Assembly (NCBI GenBank): GCA_900317505.1
Contig: ONHB01000010.1
Span: forward strand, 16,314-80,313
DNA: 64,000 bases
Source of the DNA: an uncultured Lachnospiraceae bacterium
Lineage (GTDB): Bacteria > Bacillota > Clostridia > Lachnospirales > Lachnospiraceae
Direction of reading: 5' to 3'
Part shown: positions 29,943-38,506 of the stretch, one piece after another
How the letters are laid out: each line of letters starts with the position of its first letter
Position numbering within the stretch: position 1 is the stretch's first letter
Translations under genes and position numbers: made by a program
The notes under the pieces: generated by a model
The model's database searches: none
Told to the model about the DNA's origin: nothing
What the model saw: only the letters and a program-made list of their open reading frames with translations

Positions 29943-29971
29943 AATATAACAGAAAAAAGGAGCTTGCGCAA
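29943..29971 (-). promoter_or_regulatory. Possible promoter for the S10 superoperon
   Basis: TTGCGC (29966-29971) and TATATT (29943-29948) are 17 bases apart on the minus strand. The -35 box lies inside the terminator of the upstream gene. The match is moderate, and other promoters in the next 60 bases are not excluded. Confidence 0.4.
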
Positions 29972-29983
29972 GCCCCTTTTTTT
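29953..29983 (-). terminator. Terminator after the proline symporter gene
   Basis: GGGGCTTGCGCAAGCTCC forms a perfect-looking stem (one G-U) followed by six U residues on the minus strand; A/T tracts on both sides make it bidirectional. It lies 39 bases after the symporter stop. Confidence 0.88.
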
Positions 29984-30021
29984 CGAAGTTTATAAAAAAT
30001 TGTATTTTTTTAAGTACATTG

Positions 30022-31569
30022 TTATTTTTCTGCTTTCAGCTCGGCACTTACGGCTTCAAACTCATCCACGATCTCTTTGGAAGGTGCTTTTGTCAGAAGA
30101 CTTACCAGTACATTGACTAAAATTGCAACGATAAACGCCGGAAGCAGTTCATAGATATTCCATGCGCCGCCTAAAGGTCTTACTAAGAACTTCCATACAA
30201 ATACCATGACACCGCCTGCTATCATTCCGGATAAGGCTCCCCATTTGTTGGAGCGCTTCCAGAACAAAGCTAACAGAACAACCGGTCCGAAGGCTGCACC
30301 AAAGCCAGCCCATGCAAAGGATACAATACCAAACACGGAGCTGTTGGGATCTCTTGCGATAAACATCGCAACTAATGAGATCAGCACAACGGATACACGT
30401 GCGATGATCATGGCTGCTTTTTCACTCAGATCCTTGAAAACAACTTCCTTGATAATATTCTGTGATACAGAGGAAGCTGCAGCTAACAGCTGTGAATCGG
30501 CTGTTGACATGGTTGCTGCTAAAATACCGGCTAAGATCAGTCCGGCAATCAGTGCTGCCAGCACACCGTGGGAAGCAATCGCCTGAGCGATCACAATGAT
30601 GATTGTCTCTCCATCACTCAGTGAAGGGATCACGGAAGCCTTTGTCATTGCATTACCAACAATACCGATCATGATCGCTACTCCCATGGAGATCACAACC
30701 CAGATCGTAGCTATCCTTCTCGACAATGTCAGCTTCTTGGGATTTTCAATCGCCATAAAACGCAATAAGATATGGGGCATTCCAAAATAGCCAAGCCCCC
30801 ATGCAAGTGTTGATGCGATTGTGATCGCACCATAGGAAGATGCGCTGTTACTTGCTGCATCATGAATGGCTGTCAGATTAAAATACCCTGCCATGGAACG
30901 CGCATTGTCTGCAACCGCTCCGATACCACCTGCAGTAGCCACACCATAGCCGAGTACTACGACGATCGCAATACTCATGATAATACTCTGGATAAAGTCT
31001 GTCGTACTGGCTGCTAGGAAGCCTCCAAGTGTTGTATAACCGACAATGACAACCGCACTGATGATCATTGCCACAACATAATCCGCACCAAACAGCGTAC
31101 TGAAAAGCTTTCCGCATGCAGCAAAGCCCGATGCCGTATAAGGCACAAAGAAAATAATGATCACAATCGCTGCGATTAAAGAAAGAATGTTTTTGTCATC
31201 GCGGTAACGGTTGGAAAAGAAAACCGGGATAGTTGTTGAGTTTTTGCATTTAACGGTATACTTACGCAGTCTCTTCGCTACAACAAGCCAGTTGATATAT
31301 GTACCGATTGCCAGACCGGCTGCTGTCCAGAATGCATCTGCAAGTCCAGTCACATATGCCACACCGGGAAGTCCCATCAGAAGCCAGCTGCTCATGTCAG
31401 ATGCCTCTGCACTCATGGCGGTTACAAAAGGTCCAAGCCTTCTGCCTCCCAGGTAAAAATCATCTGTTGTCTTGTTTTTCTTTGAAAAAGAAACACCGAT
31501 ATAGACAACCACTGCAAGATATGCAATGATCGAAATCAAAATACAGATGTTGGATGTTGTCATTTTCAT
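30022..31569 (-). CDS. putP: Sodium/proline symporter (SSS family)
   Basis: 515 residues with about 13 membrane helices. Family features are the TTDDFYLGGRRLGPFVTAMS opening, SAEASDMSSWLLMGLPG in helix 2, and the conserved ATMSTADSQLLAAASS sodium-site region near 338. It takes up proline with sodium, for nutrition or osmotic protection. AGAGGAG precedes the ATG. It is probably a single-gene unit between its terminator and the 51-base gap from the DUF4190 gene. Confidence 0.93.
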   Translation of the reverse strand: MKMTTSNICILISIIAYLAVVVYIGVSFSKKNKTTDDFYLGGRRLGPFVTAMSAEASDMSSWLLMGLPGVAYVTGLADAFWTAAGLAIGTYINWLVVAKRLRKYTVKCKNSTTIPVFFSNRYRDDKNILSLIAAIVIIIFFVPYTASGFAACGKLFSTLFGADYVVAMIISAVVIVGYTTLGGFLAASTTDFIQSIIMSIAIVVVLGYGVATAGGIGAVADNARSMAGYFNLTAIHDAASNSASSYGAITIASTLAWGLGYFGMPHILLRFMAIENPKKLTLSRRIATIWVVISMGVAIMIGIVGNAMTKASVIPSLSDGETIIIVIAQAIASHGVLAALIAGLILAGILAATMSTADSQLLAAASSVSQNIIKEVVFKDLSEKAAMIIARVSVVLISLVAMFIARDPNSSVFGIVSFAWAGFGAAFGPVVLLALFWKRSNKWGALSGMIAGGVMVFVWKFLVRPLGGAWNIYELLPAFIVAILVNVLVSLLTKAPSKEIVDEFEAVSAELKAEK

Positions 31570-31620
31570 AATCTCCTCTCATTTGAATACATATTGGGTC
31601 TATCTCAAAAGCATCTGTTT

Positions 31621-32283
31621 TTATGAAATCACATTGCTATTGAAAACTCTTATTGCCGCTGATGCAATATTATCCTTAATATAGTTGGGATCCTCTGCGA
31701 TTGCCAAAACCATAATGCATAAATATCCCAGTCCAAATACAAAGGATACAATGGATACGACCAGTCCTGCGATCGCAAGGCCTTCCATTTTACCATCATT
31801 GTCGTTTTTCGATAAGATAGCCAGTACTACGCCCGCAATTCCCAGAATAACTCCTAAAATTCCAAAAGCGCAACAGGTCACGATTCCGGCAATACCAAAG
31901 ATCAGGGAAAGGATTGCCTTTGTGCTGGTCTTTTTCTGAGGCACAGGATTGTATGCATTCTGGTTGTAGCCGTTCGCATAGCCCTGCTGGCCGTAACCCT
32001 GTGGCTGATAAGCTGTCTGTGGATTGCCTTGTGACTGGTAACCTGTCTGTCCATTGCCCTGCGGCTGATAGCCGGTCTGTGGATTGCCTTGTGGCTGATA
32101 GTCTGACTGACTGTAGCCCTGTGGCTGGTAATCACTCTGTCCGGTTGTCTGTGGCTGATAGTCTGTCTGACTGTAGCCCTGTGGCTGGTAGTCACCCTCT
32201 CCGGTTGTCTGTGGCTGATACCCCTGTGGATCATTACCCTGCGGAACATAACCGGAATTTATATTATTGTAATTTTCGTCCAT
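31621..32283 (-). CDS. DUF4190-type membrane protein with Gln/Tyr/Gly/Pro-rich N-terminal repeats
   Basis: 220 residues. The first 115 are a low-complexity tail built from repeats of the type DYQPQGYSQ and GYQPQGNPQ, 9-10 residues each. After a basic KKTSTKA stretch come two pairs of hydrophobic helices (about 121-158 and 165-200) with the SLIFGIAGIVTCCAFGILGV and GLAIAGLVVSIVSF patterns of DUF4190. Function unknown. The tail should face the cytoplasm or outside depending on topology, which I cannot decide. It has its own promoter. Confidence 0.85.
   Translation of the reverse strand: MDENYNNINSGYVPQGNDPQGYQPQTTGEGDYQPQGYSQTDYQPQTTGQSDYQPQGYSQSDYQPQGNPQTGYQPQGNGQTGYQSQGNPQTAYQPQGYGQQGYANGYNQNAYNPVPQKKTSTKAILSLIFGIAGIVTCCAFGILGVILGIAGVVLAILSKNDNDGKMEGLAIAGLVVSIVSFVFGLGYLCIMVLAIAEDPNYIKDNIASAAIRVFNSNVIS
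32003..32229. repeat. In-frame 27/30-bp tandem repeats coding the Gln/Tyr-rich tail
   Basis: About eight degenerate copies of a CTGTGGCTGATAG...-type unit alternate in 27- and 30-base spacings. All keep the reading frame, so copy number could vary without breaking the gene. Confidence 0.75.
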
Positions 32284-32340
32284 ATAAATACATTCTCCTT
32301 CTACGTGTTTATTCTCTGCTGATGTAACACATTAAAGTAA

Positions 32341-32369
32341 ATTATACAAGAAGAATACTTTTTCAACAA
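32341..32369 (-). promoter_or_regulatory. Promoter of the DUF4190 gene
   Basis: TTGTTG (32364-32369) and TATAAT (32341-32346) are 17 bases apart on the minus strand, about 60 bases before the start codon. Confidence 0.7.
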
Positions 32370-32375
32370 GCTTTT

Positions 32376-32404
32376 TTGACGAAAGAACGAAAATCCATTA
32401 AAAT
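32376..32404 (+). promoter_or_regulatory. Promoter of the DUF2752 gene
   Basis: TTGACG (32376-32381) and TAAAAT (32399-32404), spacing 17. It is back to back with the DUF4190 promoter, only 6 bases between the two -35 boxes. Confidence 0.7.
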
Positions 32405-32460
32405 ACCATTAAATAACGGCGGGATGTATGGACATTCCGCCCCGCCATGGGAGTACCTCT

Positions 32461-32919
32461 ATGTATTTACATTTTCATATAAATAAAAAAAGATATCTTC
32501 TGCTCACAGGCATATTCCTGTTATTGATCCTTCTTTCCTTTGGCTATGTATATGTCGCTCCGGTTTTATCCGATACATACCCTGTCATCTTCCGGGAATG
32601 TGTCTTTAAAAACTTTTTTCATCTGTACTGTCCCGGCTGCGGTGGCACGCATGCACTTTATGCCCTGTTACACCTGCATCCGCTCAAGTCCTTTCTTTAC
32701 CATCCGCTCGTAATTTATGTTGTATTTTTTTGCTGTTTCTTCTATATTAAAATAGGTGTTGCATTAAAAAGACATCATGGAGAAACGGATATACAGATTC
32801 CGGTCATCCTTTTTTATATTGCTTTAATATTAGTCATTGCTTTTTTTATCCTGAGAAATGTCCTGCTCGTGCGTTTCGGTCTGGACTATCTGGGAGAATT
32901 AAAAGCATTCTGGAGTTAA
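32461..32919 (+). CDS. DUF2752-domain membrane protein
   Basis: 152 residues from the ATG at 32461, preceded by GGGAG; an earlier in-frame ATG at 32428 lacks a ribosome site. About four membrane helices. The hallmark is the CPGCGGTHALYALLHLHPLKS-type stretch after helix 1 (cysteine pair CPGC followed by a GGTHA turn). Function unknown. It is 29 bases before the methyltransferase-like gene on the same strand. Confidence 0.85.
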   Translation: MYLHFHINKKRYLLLTGIFLLLILLSFGYVYVAPVLSDTYPVIFRECVFKNFFHLYCPGCGGTHALYALLHLHPLKSFLYHPLVIYVVFFCCFFYIKIGVALKRHHGETDIQIPVILFYIALILVIAFFILRNVLLVRFGLDYLGELKAFWS

Positions 32920-32948
32920 AAACAACAACAAATTTTTAGGAGAATATT

Positions 32949-33821
32949 ATGTGGATTGCAGATCAATGGAAAGATTATGAAGTCATAGATACCTGTTCAG
33001 GTGAAAAATGTGAGCGCTGGGGCGACTATATCCTGGTACGTCCCGACCCGCAGGTCATCTGGGATACCGGACACCACAATCCGGCGTGGAAGAAAAAAAA
33101 CGGCCACTATCACCGTAGCAATAAAGGCGGCGGCGAATGGGAATTCCGCAACCTTCCCGAAGAATGGTCCATCACATACCGCGACCTGACCTTTAACTTA
33201 AAGCCTTTCAGCTTCAAGCACACCGGACTTTTCCCGGAGCAGGCCGTCAACTGGGACTGGTGCTCTGAAAAGATCAAAAAAGCCACCAAAGAAAAAGGAC
33301 GTCAGTTAAAGGTGTTAAACCTCTTTGCCTATACCGGCGGTGCAACGGTTTCTGCTGCAGCAGCCGGCGCTGCGGTAACACACGTAGATGCTTCCAAGGG
33401 CATGGTGACCTGGGCAAAGGAAAACGCTTTGTCATCCGGTCTTTCCAATGCTCCCATCCGCTGGCTCGTAGACGACTGCGTCAAATTTGTCGAGCGTGAG
33501 ATCCGCCGCGGTAATACTTATGACGGAATCATAATGGATCCTCCGTCATACGGCAGAGGACCCAAAGGTGAAATCTGGAAAATCGAAGAGTCGATTTATC
33601 CGTTTATTCAATTAACGACAAAGCTTTTATCAAAGGATTCCGTTTTCTTTCTGATCAATTCCTATACAACCGGACTGCAGCCCGCTGTATTATCCTACAT
33701 GATCAATACGGCAATCGTACCGCAGTTTGGCGGCAGGGTGGAAGCCGAAGAAATCGGACTTCCGGTCACAGAGAGTGGTCTCGTGCTTCCCTGCGGCGCC
33801 AGCGGTAGATGGTGCAAATAA
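32949..33821 (+). CDS. Class I SAM-dependent methyltransferase, RlmI/RlmK-like
   Basis: 290 residues. The AdoMet-binding motif I is LNLFAYTGGATVSAAAAGA (about 124-142), an acidic end of strand 2 lies in VTHVDASKGMV, and motif IV is DPPSYGRGPKGE near 197. This is the pattern of methyltransferases acting on 23S rRNA bases. An N-terminal PUA domain is not evident; instead there is a Trp-rich start. The RNA target cannot be stated. AGGAG precedes the ATG. Confidence 0.82.
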   Translation: MWIADQWKDYEVIDTCSGEKCERWGDYILVRPDPQVIWDTGHHNPAWKKKNGHYHRSNKGGGEWEFRNLPEEWSITYRDLTFNLKPFSFKHTGLFPEQAVNWDWCSEKIKKATKEKGRQLKVLNLFAYTGGATVSAAAAGAAVTHVDASKGMVTWAKENALSSGLSNAPIRWLVDDCVKFVEREIRRGNTYDGIIMDPPSYGRGPKGEIWKIEESIYPFIQLTTKLLSKDSVFFLINSYTTGLQPAVLSYMINTAIVPQFGGRVEAEEIGLPVTESGLVLPCGASGRWCK

Positions 33822-33825
33822 AGCT

Positions 33826-36102
33826 TTAATCCTCCCGTGATTCCCAACTATCGTTGATCACTGCATTTTCCATGGCTTTCTTCAGATCCTGAGGGAAGCC
33901 TTTTGTATACAATGCATACTGCGACTCTGCTCCATCCTTGGAAATAACCTTTATGAAATAATCCTGATCGGCCAGCATGTCAACCTCTATTGCATCCCAG
34001 TGTGCTTTCATTGGAAATGCATCCGCCATAACCTCTTTGCCAAGCTCTGACTGAGGATCCAGTTCCAAGACAAGCTGTGTTGTTGTATCATCCATTTCTG
34101 TTGTTGTATACACATTTATCTTAGAAACCTCATCTGTCGGAATGGATGTATCCGTATTTATACCGATGGACTGCAGGAATGCTGTCGTTTTCTCATCACA
34201 TTCATAAACACTCATTATGATAGTGATAGCTCCGGAGTATTCATCCCATCGTGTCTCACCTTTTACAACCTTTCCGATATCCACTTCAATATATCCGACA
34301 GGCGCTTTATCCAGCAGATCCGTATATGTCCGGGCATTCAGATCATCCTTCATCGCTTCGCAAAGCTTATCGATGTCCTCCCCGGTGATTCTCTGACCAT
34401 AGGTATCTCCCATGCTTGATTCAAAATCATATCCGGTATATACGGCTTCTACATTGTACGAATCGCTGTTTAACCGGTCCATAACAACCGAATTATTAAA
34501 TAAATTGGTTGCATTTTTATATCCCTGCGTCTCGTACACAACAGAATATATCTTTCTGACATCAATCTCGGAGAGGCAGTATGTTCTTTTCACGTTCCGT
34601 CCGTTTTTCAGATGATATTCAACTCCTACGCTCTCGCAATAATACCGGTCCTTGTAGGTCAGATCGCTGTCAACACCCAGATCATCTCTCACAGAATAAG
34701 TCTGATCCTGAGGGAAGGTATCGGTCGACTGATATTGTTCTTTATCCATTGCATCCTGCAAAACAGTGAGCAGGACCTTTTTGGCATTTTCATCGGTAAT
34801 ATGCATATCGGCTGTATCTCCCAGCTCTGAGAGGGATCCATTATTTTGCGGTGCAGCCCAGCCATAGTATCTGACAAATGAAAAATCGGCCAGTTCATCT
34901 TCCTTTGGCAGGTAAGTATTATATCCGAAAATATCAAATGCATAAACAGAAAAGATCAGACAACACAGAACACATGCCGCAAGCGATGCAGGCAGATGCT
35001 TTTTCGGCTGACGGATAACACTGTTAAAATCGCCCTCCATGATGGCGCAAAGTATGATATGCAGTACGATCGCCGATAAAACAATACCGATAAATCCATA
35101 CATATTGACCTTTTCATAATAAGCACCGGCAATCGCCATCAACACGCCGACACCCAGAGAAACCGTAAAAACAATGGCAAACTGAATTAGCGGAACTGCC
35201 TTTTTAAATACAATGGACTTTCCTCCTGTCTGAGAGGCTCTTTTTTTGTAAAGCCAGTAAGCGATCAATGTATATACGATCAGCTGCAGCAGTAAAAGCA
35301 CAAAATAATAAGCACATTTTGTTGATACACCGGCTCCGAACCGGAAATAATTATACTGTGCAAATGCCCGGTTCTCGACGGAGATAAATGTACATAATCC
35401 GGAAAATATCGGCGAAGTCAGGTTACCCGTTGCGAACTGACTATAGCCTGTATCCCCACAATAGGTATCCCAAAACTGTGTTTTAAAGGCAAGTAAAGAT
35501 GCCCGGCAGACTACTTCTACAAATAAGAAAAATACGCCTCCAAAAAATGCCAGCACCGTATTGCCGGTCAATAACTGTGCGATCAGTACAAGCATGTATA
35601 CACCCATAAATGTCAGCACACAGACAACAAATATCCCGACACTTGCTTTTAGAAAGTCGCTGTTATATATTCCGTACCCTAAAATGATCAGGTTGGAGGC
35701 TAAAAGCCCCAGTGCCAGCGGAATGGCATACATAAAGAGACTGTTTAAGTGAATATACATAAAACGTTCTTTTTCCTTGACCGGAACTGATTTGTACAGA
35801 TCCACTTTCTGGCGCTTGTTCATCCAGGAAAGACTCTGGATTGCCATTATAATTCCCAGAACAATCGCAATGAAAAAATGTATAATATTGTAAATATTTC
35901 CCATCAGAATGGAAGAGCACATCTGATTGTAAGCAACGGCAGTCTTAAGTCCTAACTGATATTCGGCAACCGCTCCGGATACGGATAAATAAGTAAACAT
36001 AGGCAGTGCAAAAAACATAAGTCCAATGCTTAAGGATAATATCCAGCTTCTTTTTTTGATATTCCATAAACTATACTTCCAATATGAGCTTCTTGATGTC
36101 AT
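33826..36102 (-). CDS. ABC-2 type permease with large extracellular domain, partner of YtrB-like ATPase
   Basis: 758 residues from the ATG at 36102, nine bases after CGGAGG; it overlaps the ATPase gene by 32 bases. Six membrane helices in the first half (residues about 25-290), two or three around 300-395, and a soluble C-terminal domain of about 350 residues rich in Asp and Tyr. I do not recognise the C-terminal domain with certainty. The gene arrangement (GntR regulator, ATPase, permease) matches YtrA-controlled transporters linked to envelope stress. Confidence 0.8.
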   Translation of the reverse strand: MTSRSSYWKYSLWNIKKRSWILSLSIGLMFFALPMFTYLSVSGAVAEYQLGLKTAVAYNQMCSSILMGNIYNIIHFFIAIVLGIIMAIQSLSWMNKRQKVDLYKSVPVKEKERFMYIHLNSLFMYAIPLALGLLASNLIILGYGIYNSDFLKASVGIFVVCVLTFMGVYMLVLIAQLLTGNTVLAFFGGVFFLFVEVVCRASLLAFKTQFWDTYCGDTGYSQFATGNLTSPIFSGLCTFISVENRAFAQYNYFRFGAGVSTKCAYYFVLLLLQLIVYTLIAYWLYKKRASQTGGKSIVFKKAVPLIQFAIVFTVSLGVGVLMAIAGAYYEKVNMYGFIGIVLSAIVLHIILCAIMEGDFNSVIRQPKKHLPASLAACVLCCLIFSVYAFDIFGYNTYLPKEDELADFSFVRYYGWAAPQNNGSLSELGDTADMHITDENAKKVLLTVLQDAMDKEQYQSTDTFPQDQTYSVRDDLGVDSDLTYKDRYYCESVGVEYHLKNGRNVKRTYCLSEIDVRKIYSVVYETQGYKNATNLFNNSVVMDRLNSDSYNVEAVYTGYDFESSMGDTYGQRITGEDIDKLCEAMKDDLNARTYTDLLDKAPVGYIEVDIGKVVKGETRWDEYSGAITIIMSVYECDEKTTAFLQSIGINTDTSIPTDEVSKINVYTTTEMDDTTTQLVLELDPQSELGKEVMADAFPMKAHWDAIEVDMLADQDYFIKVISKDGAESQYALYTKGFPQDLKKAMENAVINDSWESRED

Positions 36103-36979
36103 AACCCACAACCTCCGTTTCACTGATAAAGATTTCCTCTAAGGAAAGTGGCAGAACCTCGCAAAAAACGGTATCGATCTGATTGAGCTTTTCAGCAATT
36201 TCATCACGACCGCCGCGGACTGTCAATGTATAAAGTGAACCTCTGTGTTCTTTTTTAATAATGTCAAAGATGCTGAGTGCATTTTCATAAGCAGCTCCAT
36301 CCTTGAATACACACTGGATCTTCTGAAGTCCGCACTTCATCTCATCCAGATCCTTGGATAACAGGACACCGCCCTTGTGCAAAAGTCCAACCGTATCACA
36401 GATATCTTCAAGCTCCCGCAGATTGTGCGATGCAATGACCGGTGTCAGACCTCTTTCTCCCATTTCTTTTGCCAAAAGGCTTTTTACCGCCTGACGCATA
36501 ACCGGGTCCAGTCCGTCAAAGGTCTCATCACACAGAATATAATCTGTCCTGCTTGCCAGTGCCAGAATGACCGCCAGCTGTTTTTTCATACCTTTTGAAT
36601 AAGTGGCTATTTTACGCTTTGATTCCAGCCCAAACTGCTGTAAGAGCTTGTAATACTCTGCTTTATCAAAGCTTTTATATACCATACTGTAGTACTGCTC
36701 CATATCGACTGCATTTCCGTGTGGAAAAAAGTACGGTTCATCTGCAATAAAGAAGATTTTCTCCTTTGCTGCCGGATTGTCATATACCGGCATATCATCA
36801 ACGGTAATCATGCCTTCATCCGGCTTCATCACACCGCACATCATACGAAGTAATGTGGACTTTCCGGCTCCGTTGGTACCGATCAGACCGAATACCATGC
36901 CTTCTCTTATATCGATATCAACTTGATTGACCGCTATATAATCATCAAATTTCTTGGTAATCCCTTTTATGGATATCAT
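36071..36979 (-). CDS. ABC transporter ATPase (YtrB-like)
   Basis: 302 residues. Walker A is GTNGAGKST, the signature is YSKGMKKQLAVILAL and Walker B is YILCDETFDGLDP, in which the usual Asp-Glu-Pro is Asp-Glu-Thr. The C-terminal 80 residues are a regulatory tail. It is 45 bases after the GntR gene and overlaps the permease gene. Confidence 0.92.
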   Translation of the reverse strand: MISIKGITKKFDDYIAVNQVDIDIREGMVFGLIGTNGAGKSTLLRMMCGVMKPDEGMITVDDMPVYDNPAAKEKIFFIADEPYFFPHGNAVDMEQYYSMVYKSFDKAEYYKLLQQFGLESKRKIATYSKGMKKQLAVILALASRTDYILCDETFDGLDPVMRQAVKSLLAKEMGERGLTPVIASHNLRELEDICDTVGLLHKGGVLLSKDLDEMKCGLQKIQCVFKDGAAYENALSIFDIIKKEHRGSLYTLTVRGGRDEIAEKLNQIDTVFCEVLPLSLEEIFISETEVVGYDIKKLILEV

Positions 36980-37024
36980 GTTTCTCCCTCCTTGATTATT
37001 AGCCTATGCTAACTACTTTTTCTG

Positions 37025-37390
37025 TCAAAGATCCTTATGACGGGAATTGATATAATCCGTCAGTACAGATATTTCCACACCGGCTTCCTCTGTCTCCCGA
37101 AGCAATCCTTCCAGCTTTTCCAATATTTCTGCCTGCTTCATATCCTTCAGGTTGGTGTTTTCAGCGACAAAATTACCTCTGCCCTTGACCGTATAAATAA
37201 ATCCCTGCCGCTCCAATTCCGCATATGCTTTCTGAATCGTATTGGGGTTGATCGAAAGCTCCATCGCCAAAGATCTGACGGATGGCATTTTCTCACCCGG
37301 CGTCAGCACATTGCGCACGATCAGATTTTTATATTTACTTACGATCTGCTCATAAATCGGTGTTGGATCGGTATAATCAATCCAGATCAT
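37025..37390 (-). CDS. GntR-family regulator, YtrA type
   Basis: 121 residues from the ATG at 37390 (MIWIDYTDPTPIYEQI), seven bases after GGAGG. The winged helix covers residues 10-75, with the GEKMPSVRSLAMELSINPNT recognition region. A short 40-residue dimerising tail marks the YtrA subfamily. It probably represses its own ABC transporter operon through the adjacent palindrome. Confidence 0.93.
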   Translation of the reverse strand: MIWIDYTDPTPIYEQIVSKYKNLIVRNVLTPGEKMPSVRSLAMELSINPNTIQKAYAELERQGFIYTVKGRGNFVAENTNLKDMKQAEILEKLEGLLRETEEAGVEISVLTDYINSRHKDL

Positions 37391-37484
37391 TTTCATCCCT
37401 CCTTGCTGTCAGATAGATCGCTCTGTTTTTGTGTTGCTGCATTTTGTATACTTTTGCTTAATTTTGTTTATTTATCGTTTCGTC

Positions 37485-37544
37485 ATAAGTGTACTATCAC
37501 ATGTAGTACACTTATAAATTAGCATATGCATATGGGGATGTCAA
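37485..37544 (-). promoter_or_regulatory. Promoter and GntR operator of the ABC operon
   Basis: TTGACA (37539-37544) and TAATTT (37516-37521) are 17 bases apart. Directly downstream lies a perfect inverted repeat: ATAAGTGTACT (37485-37495), nine bases, AGTACACTTAT (37505-37515). It covers the expected transcription start, which suits repression by the encoded GntR protein. Confidence 0.85.
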
Positions 37545-37621
37545 ATGCTTTTTCATTTTTATTTAAAATATTAAAACAGCGTCCCCACCATATCCCAAAC
37601 AGGCTATGATTTTGTCCATAA

Positions 37622-37672
37622 AAACAGCCACCTTTCATAGCAAAATTGCTACTAATGAAAAGTGGCTGTTTG
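37622..37672 (-). terminator. Terminator after the ToxN-like gene
   Basis: AACAGCCAC-TTTTCAT pairs with ATGAAA-GGTGGCTGTT on the minus strand and is followed by UUUUUA. It lies about 100 bases past the toxin gene; nothing recognisable is in between. Confidence 0.82.
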
Positions 37673-37772
37673 TTAGCATATCGTAATTTTATTGTATAAA
37701 GTATCCTATAGCCAGTCATTTACCAGAAACGAACTGTTCAAAGCAATTTGTTCAAGGAATAAATATTCTGCC

Positions 37773-38255
37773 CTATTCACGGCTTTCTTTACTCTTATAT
37801 TTTAAGTATTCTGCCTCTAACTTTTTAAAATCGCAACATGTGAAATTCAACTTATGATTTTTATTACATCCTATCTTATATACAGCCTCTGCCTTTTGAT
37901 AAATCTCTTTCTTGTGGTGGCGACAATAATCATATTCTGCCGAAATAATATTTGCATAATTTTGATCTTTTTCTGCTATCTTTTTAAAATCCTTCTCTGA
38001 TAAAACTTCATCATAGGCAGGCAGCATAAATGAAAAGCGAATAGATGATATAACTCTCCCCCTATCAAAGATCAACATACTGGTCTGAAATTTTTTTGTT
38101 ATATGAGATATAGGCGCATAATATTTTACTCCGCCTATTTCCAGTACCACACCACATACAAACTTATTGTTGGTTCCATAATGAATATTTGGAATCTGTC
38201 TGTCTATAGATTGTAAAAATTTTACATAGTTTTCATCAATATCATAAAATTTCAT
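37773..38255 (-). CDS. toxN: Type III toxin-antitoxin toxin, ToxN/AbiQ family endoribonuclease
   Basis: 160 residues with AAGGAG eight bases before the ATG. The family layout is visible: MKFYDIDENYVKFLQSID start, FVCGVVLEIGGVKYYAPISH core strands, KKFQTSMLIFD, a MLPAYDEVL segment and the C-terminal helix pair with YYDYCRHHKKE-like basic motif (here EYDYCRHHKKEIY). Such toxins cut mRNA and their own repeat RNA, and are held inactive by the processed RNA; several abort phage infection. The upstream repeat RNA, terminator and promoter support the call strongly. A CptN-type relative is an alternative within the same superfamily. Confidence 0.9.
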   Translation of the reverse strand: MKFYDIDENYVKFLQSIDRQIPNIHYGTNNKFVCGVVLEIGGVKYYAPISHITKKFQTSMLIFDRGRVISSIRFSFMLPAYDEVLSEKDFKKIAEKDQNYANIISAEYDYCRHHKKEIYQKAEAVYKIGCNKNHKLNFTCCDFKKLEAEYLKYKSKESRE

Positions 38256-38269
38256 GCGCTTTTCTCCTT

Positions 38270-38309
38270 ATATAAAAATAAAAGAGCGAAGAAATACACT
38301 CTCCGCTCT
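38270..38309 (-). terminator. Attenuating terminator between antitoxin RNA and toxN
   Basis: AGAGCG (38304-38309) pairs with CGCTCT (38283-38288), followed by UUUUAUUUUU. In type III systems a leaky terminator here sets the ratio of antitoxin RNA to toxin message. Confidence 0.85.
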
Positions 38310-38443
38310 ACATTAAACCTTCACATTTCCGGTAGTGAGACACCTAGCATTAAACCTTTCAATTACGGTCGAAAAATACCTGGCATTAAACCCTGACTTA
38401 TGGTGTCAGAAACCATGCATTAAAGAAATCATCTTGATTTCTT
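38310..38443 (-). ncRNA. toxI: ToxI-type repeat RNA antitoxin
   Basis: Three tandem repeats start with TTTAATG at 38424, 38390 and 38354 (lengths 34, 36 and 37) with a fourth truncated one at 38317 that runs into the terminator. Each repeat holds a GGT...ACC pairing (ATGGT/ACCAT in the first, where neighbouring bases change together; AGGT/ACC in the others), which fits the pseudoknot fold of known ToxI/AntiQ units of 34-37 bases. The first repeat is preceded by an AAGAAATCA/TGATTTCTT hairpin. No protein is encoded. Confidence 0.87.
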
Positions 38444-38449
38444 ATTAAC

Positions 38450-38477
38450 ATTATACACCATATTTCTTCTTTGTAAA
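38450..38477 (-). promoter_or_regulatory. Promoter of the toxI-toxN locus
   Basis: TTTACA (38472-38477) and TATAAT (38450-38455), spacing 16, place the start of transcription near 38443, just before the repeats. It lies 29 bases past the LCP gene stop. Confidence 0.85.
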
Positions 38478-38506
38478 CCTCAAATGTTAATAATTAAAAT
38501 CGCTGC

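Noticed and set aside
37519..37719. 66-codon minus-strand frame between the GntR operator and toxN
   Set aside because: It runs through the toxN terminator stem and the GntR promoter and has no ribosome site.
38311..38424. CRISPR-like repeats before toxN
   Set aside because: They are contiguous repeats without spacers, and promoter, terminator and toxin gene fit a type III antitoxin.
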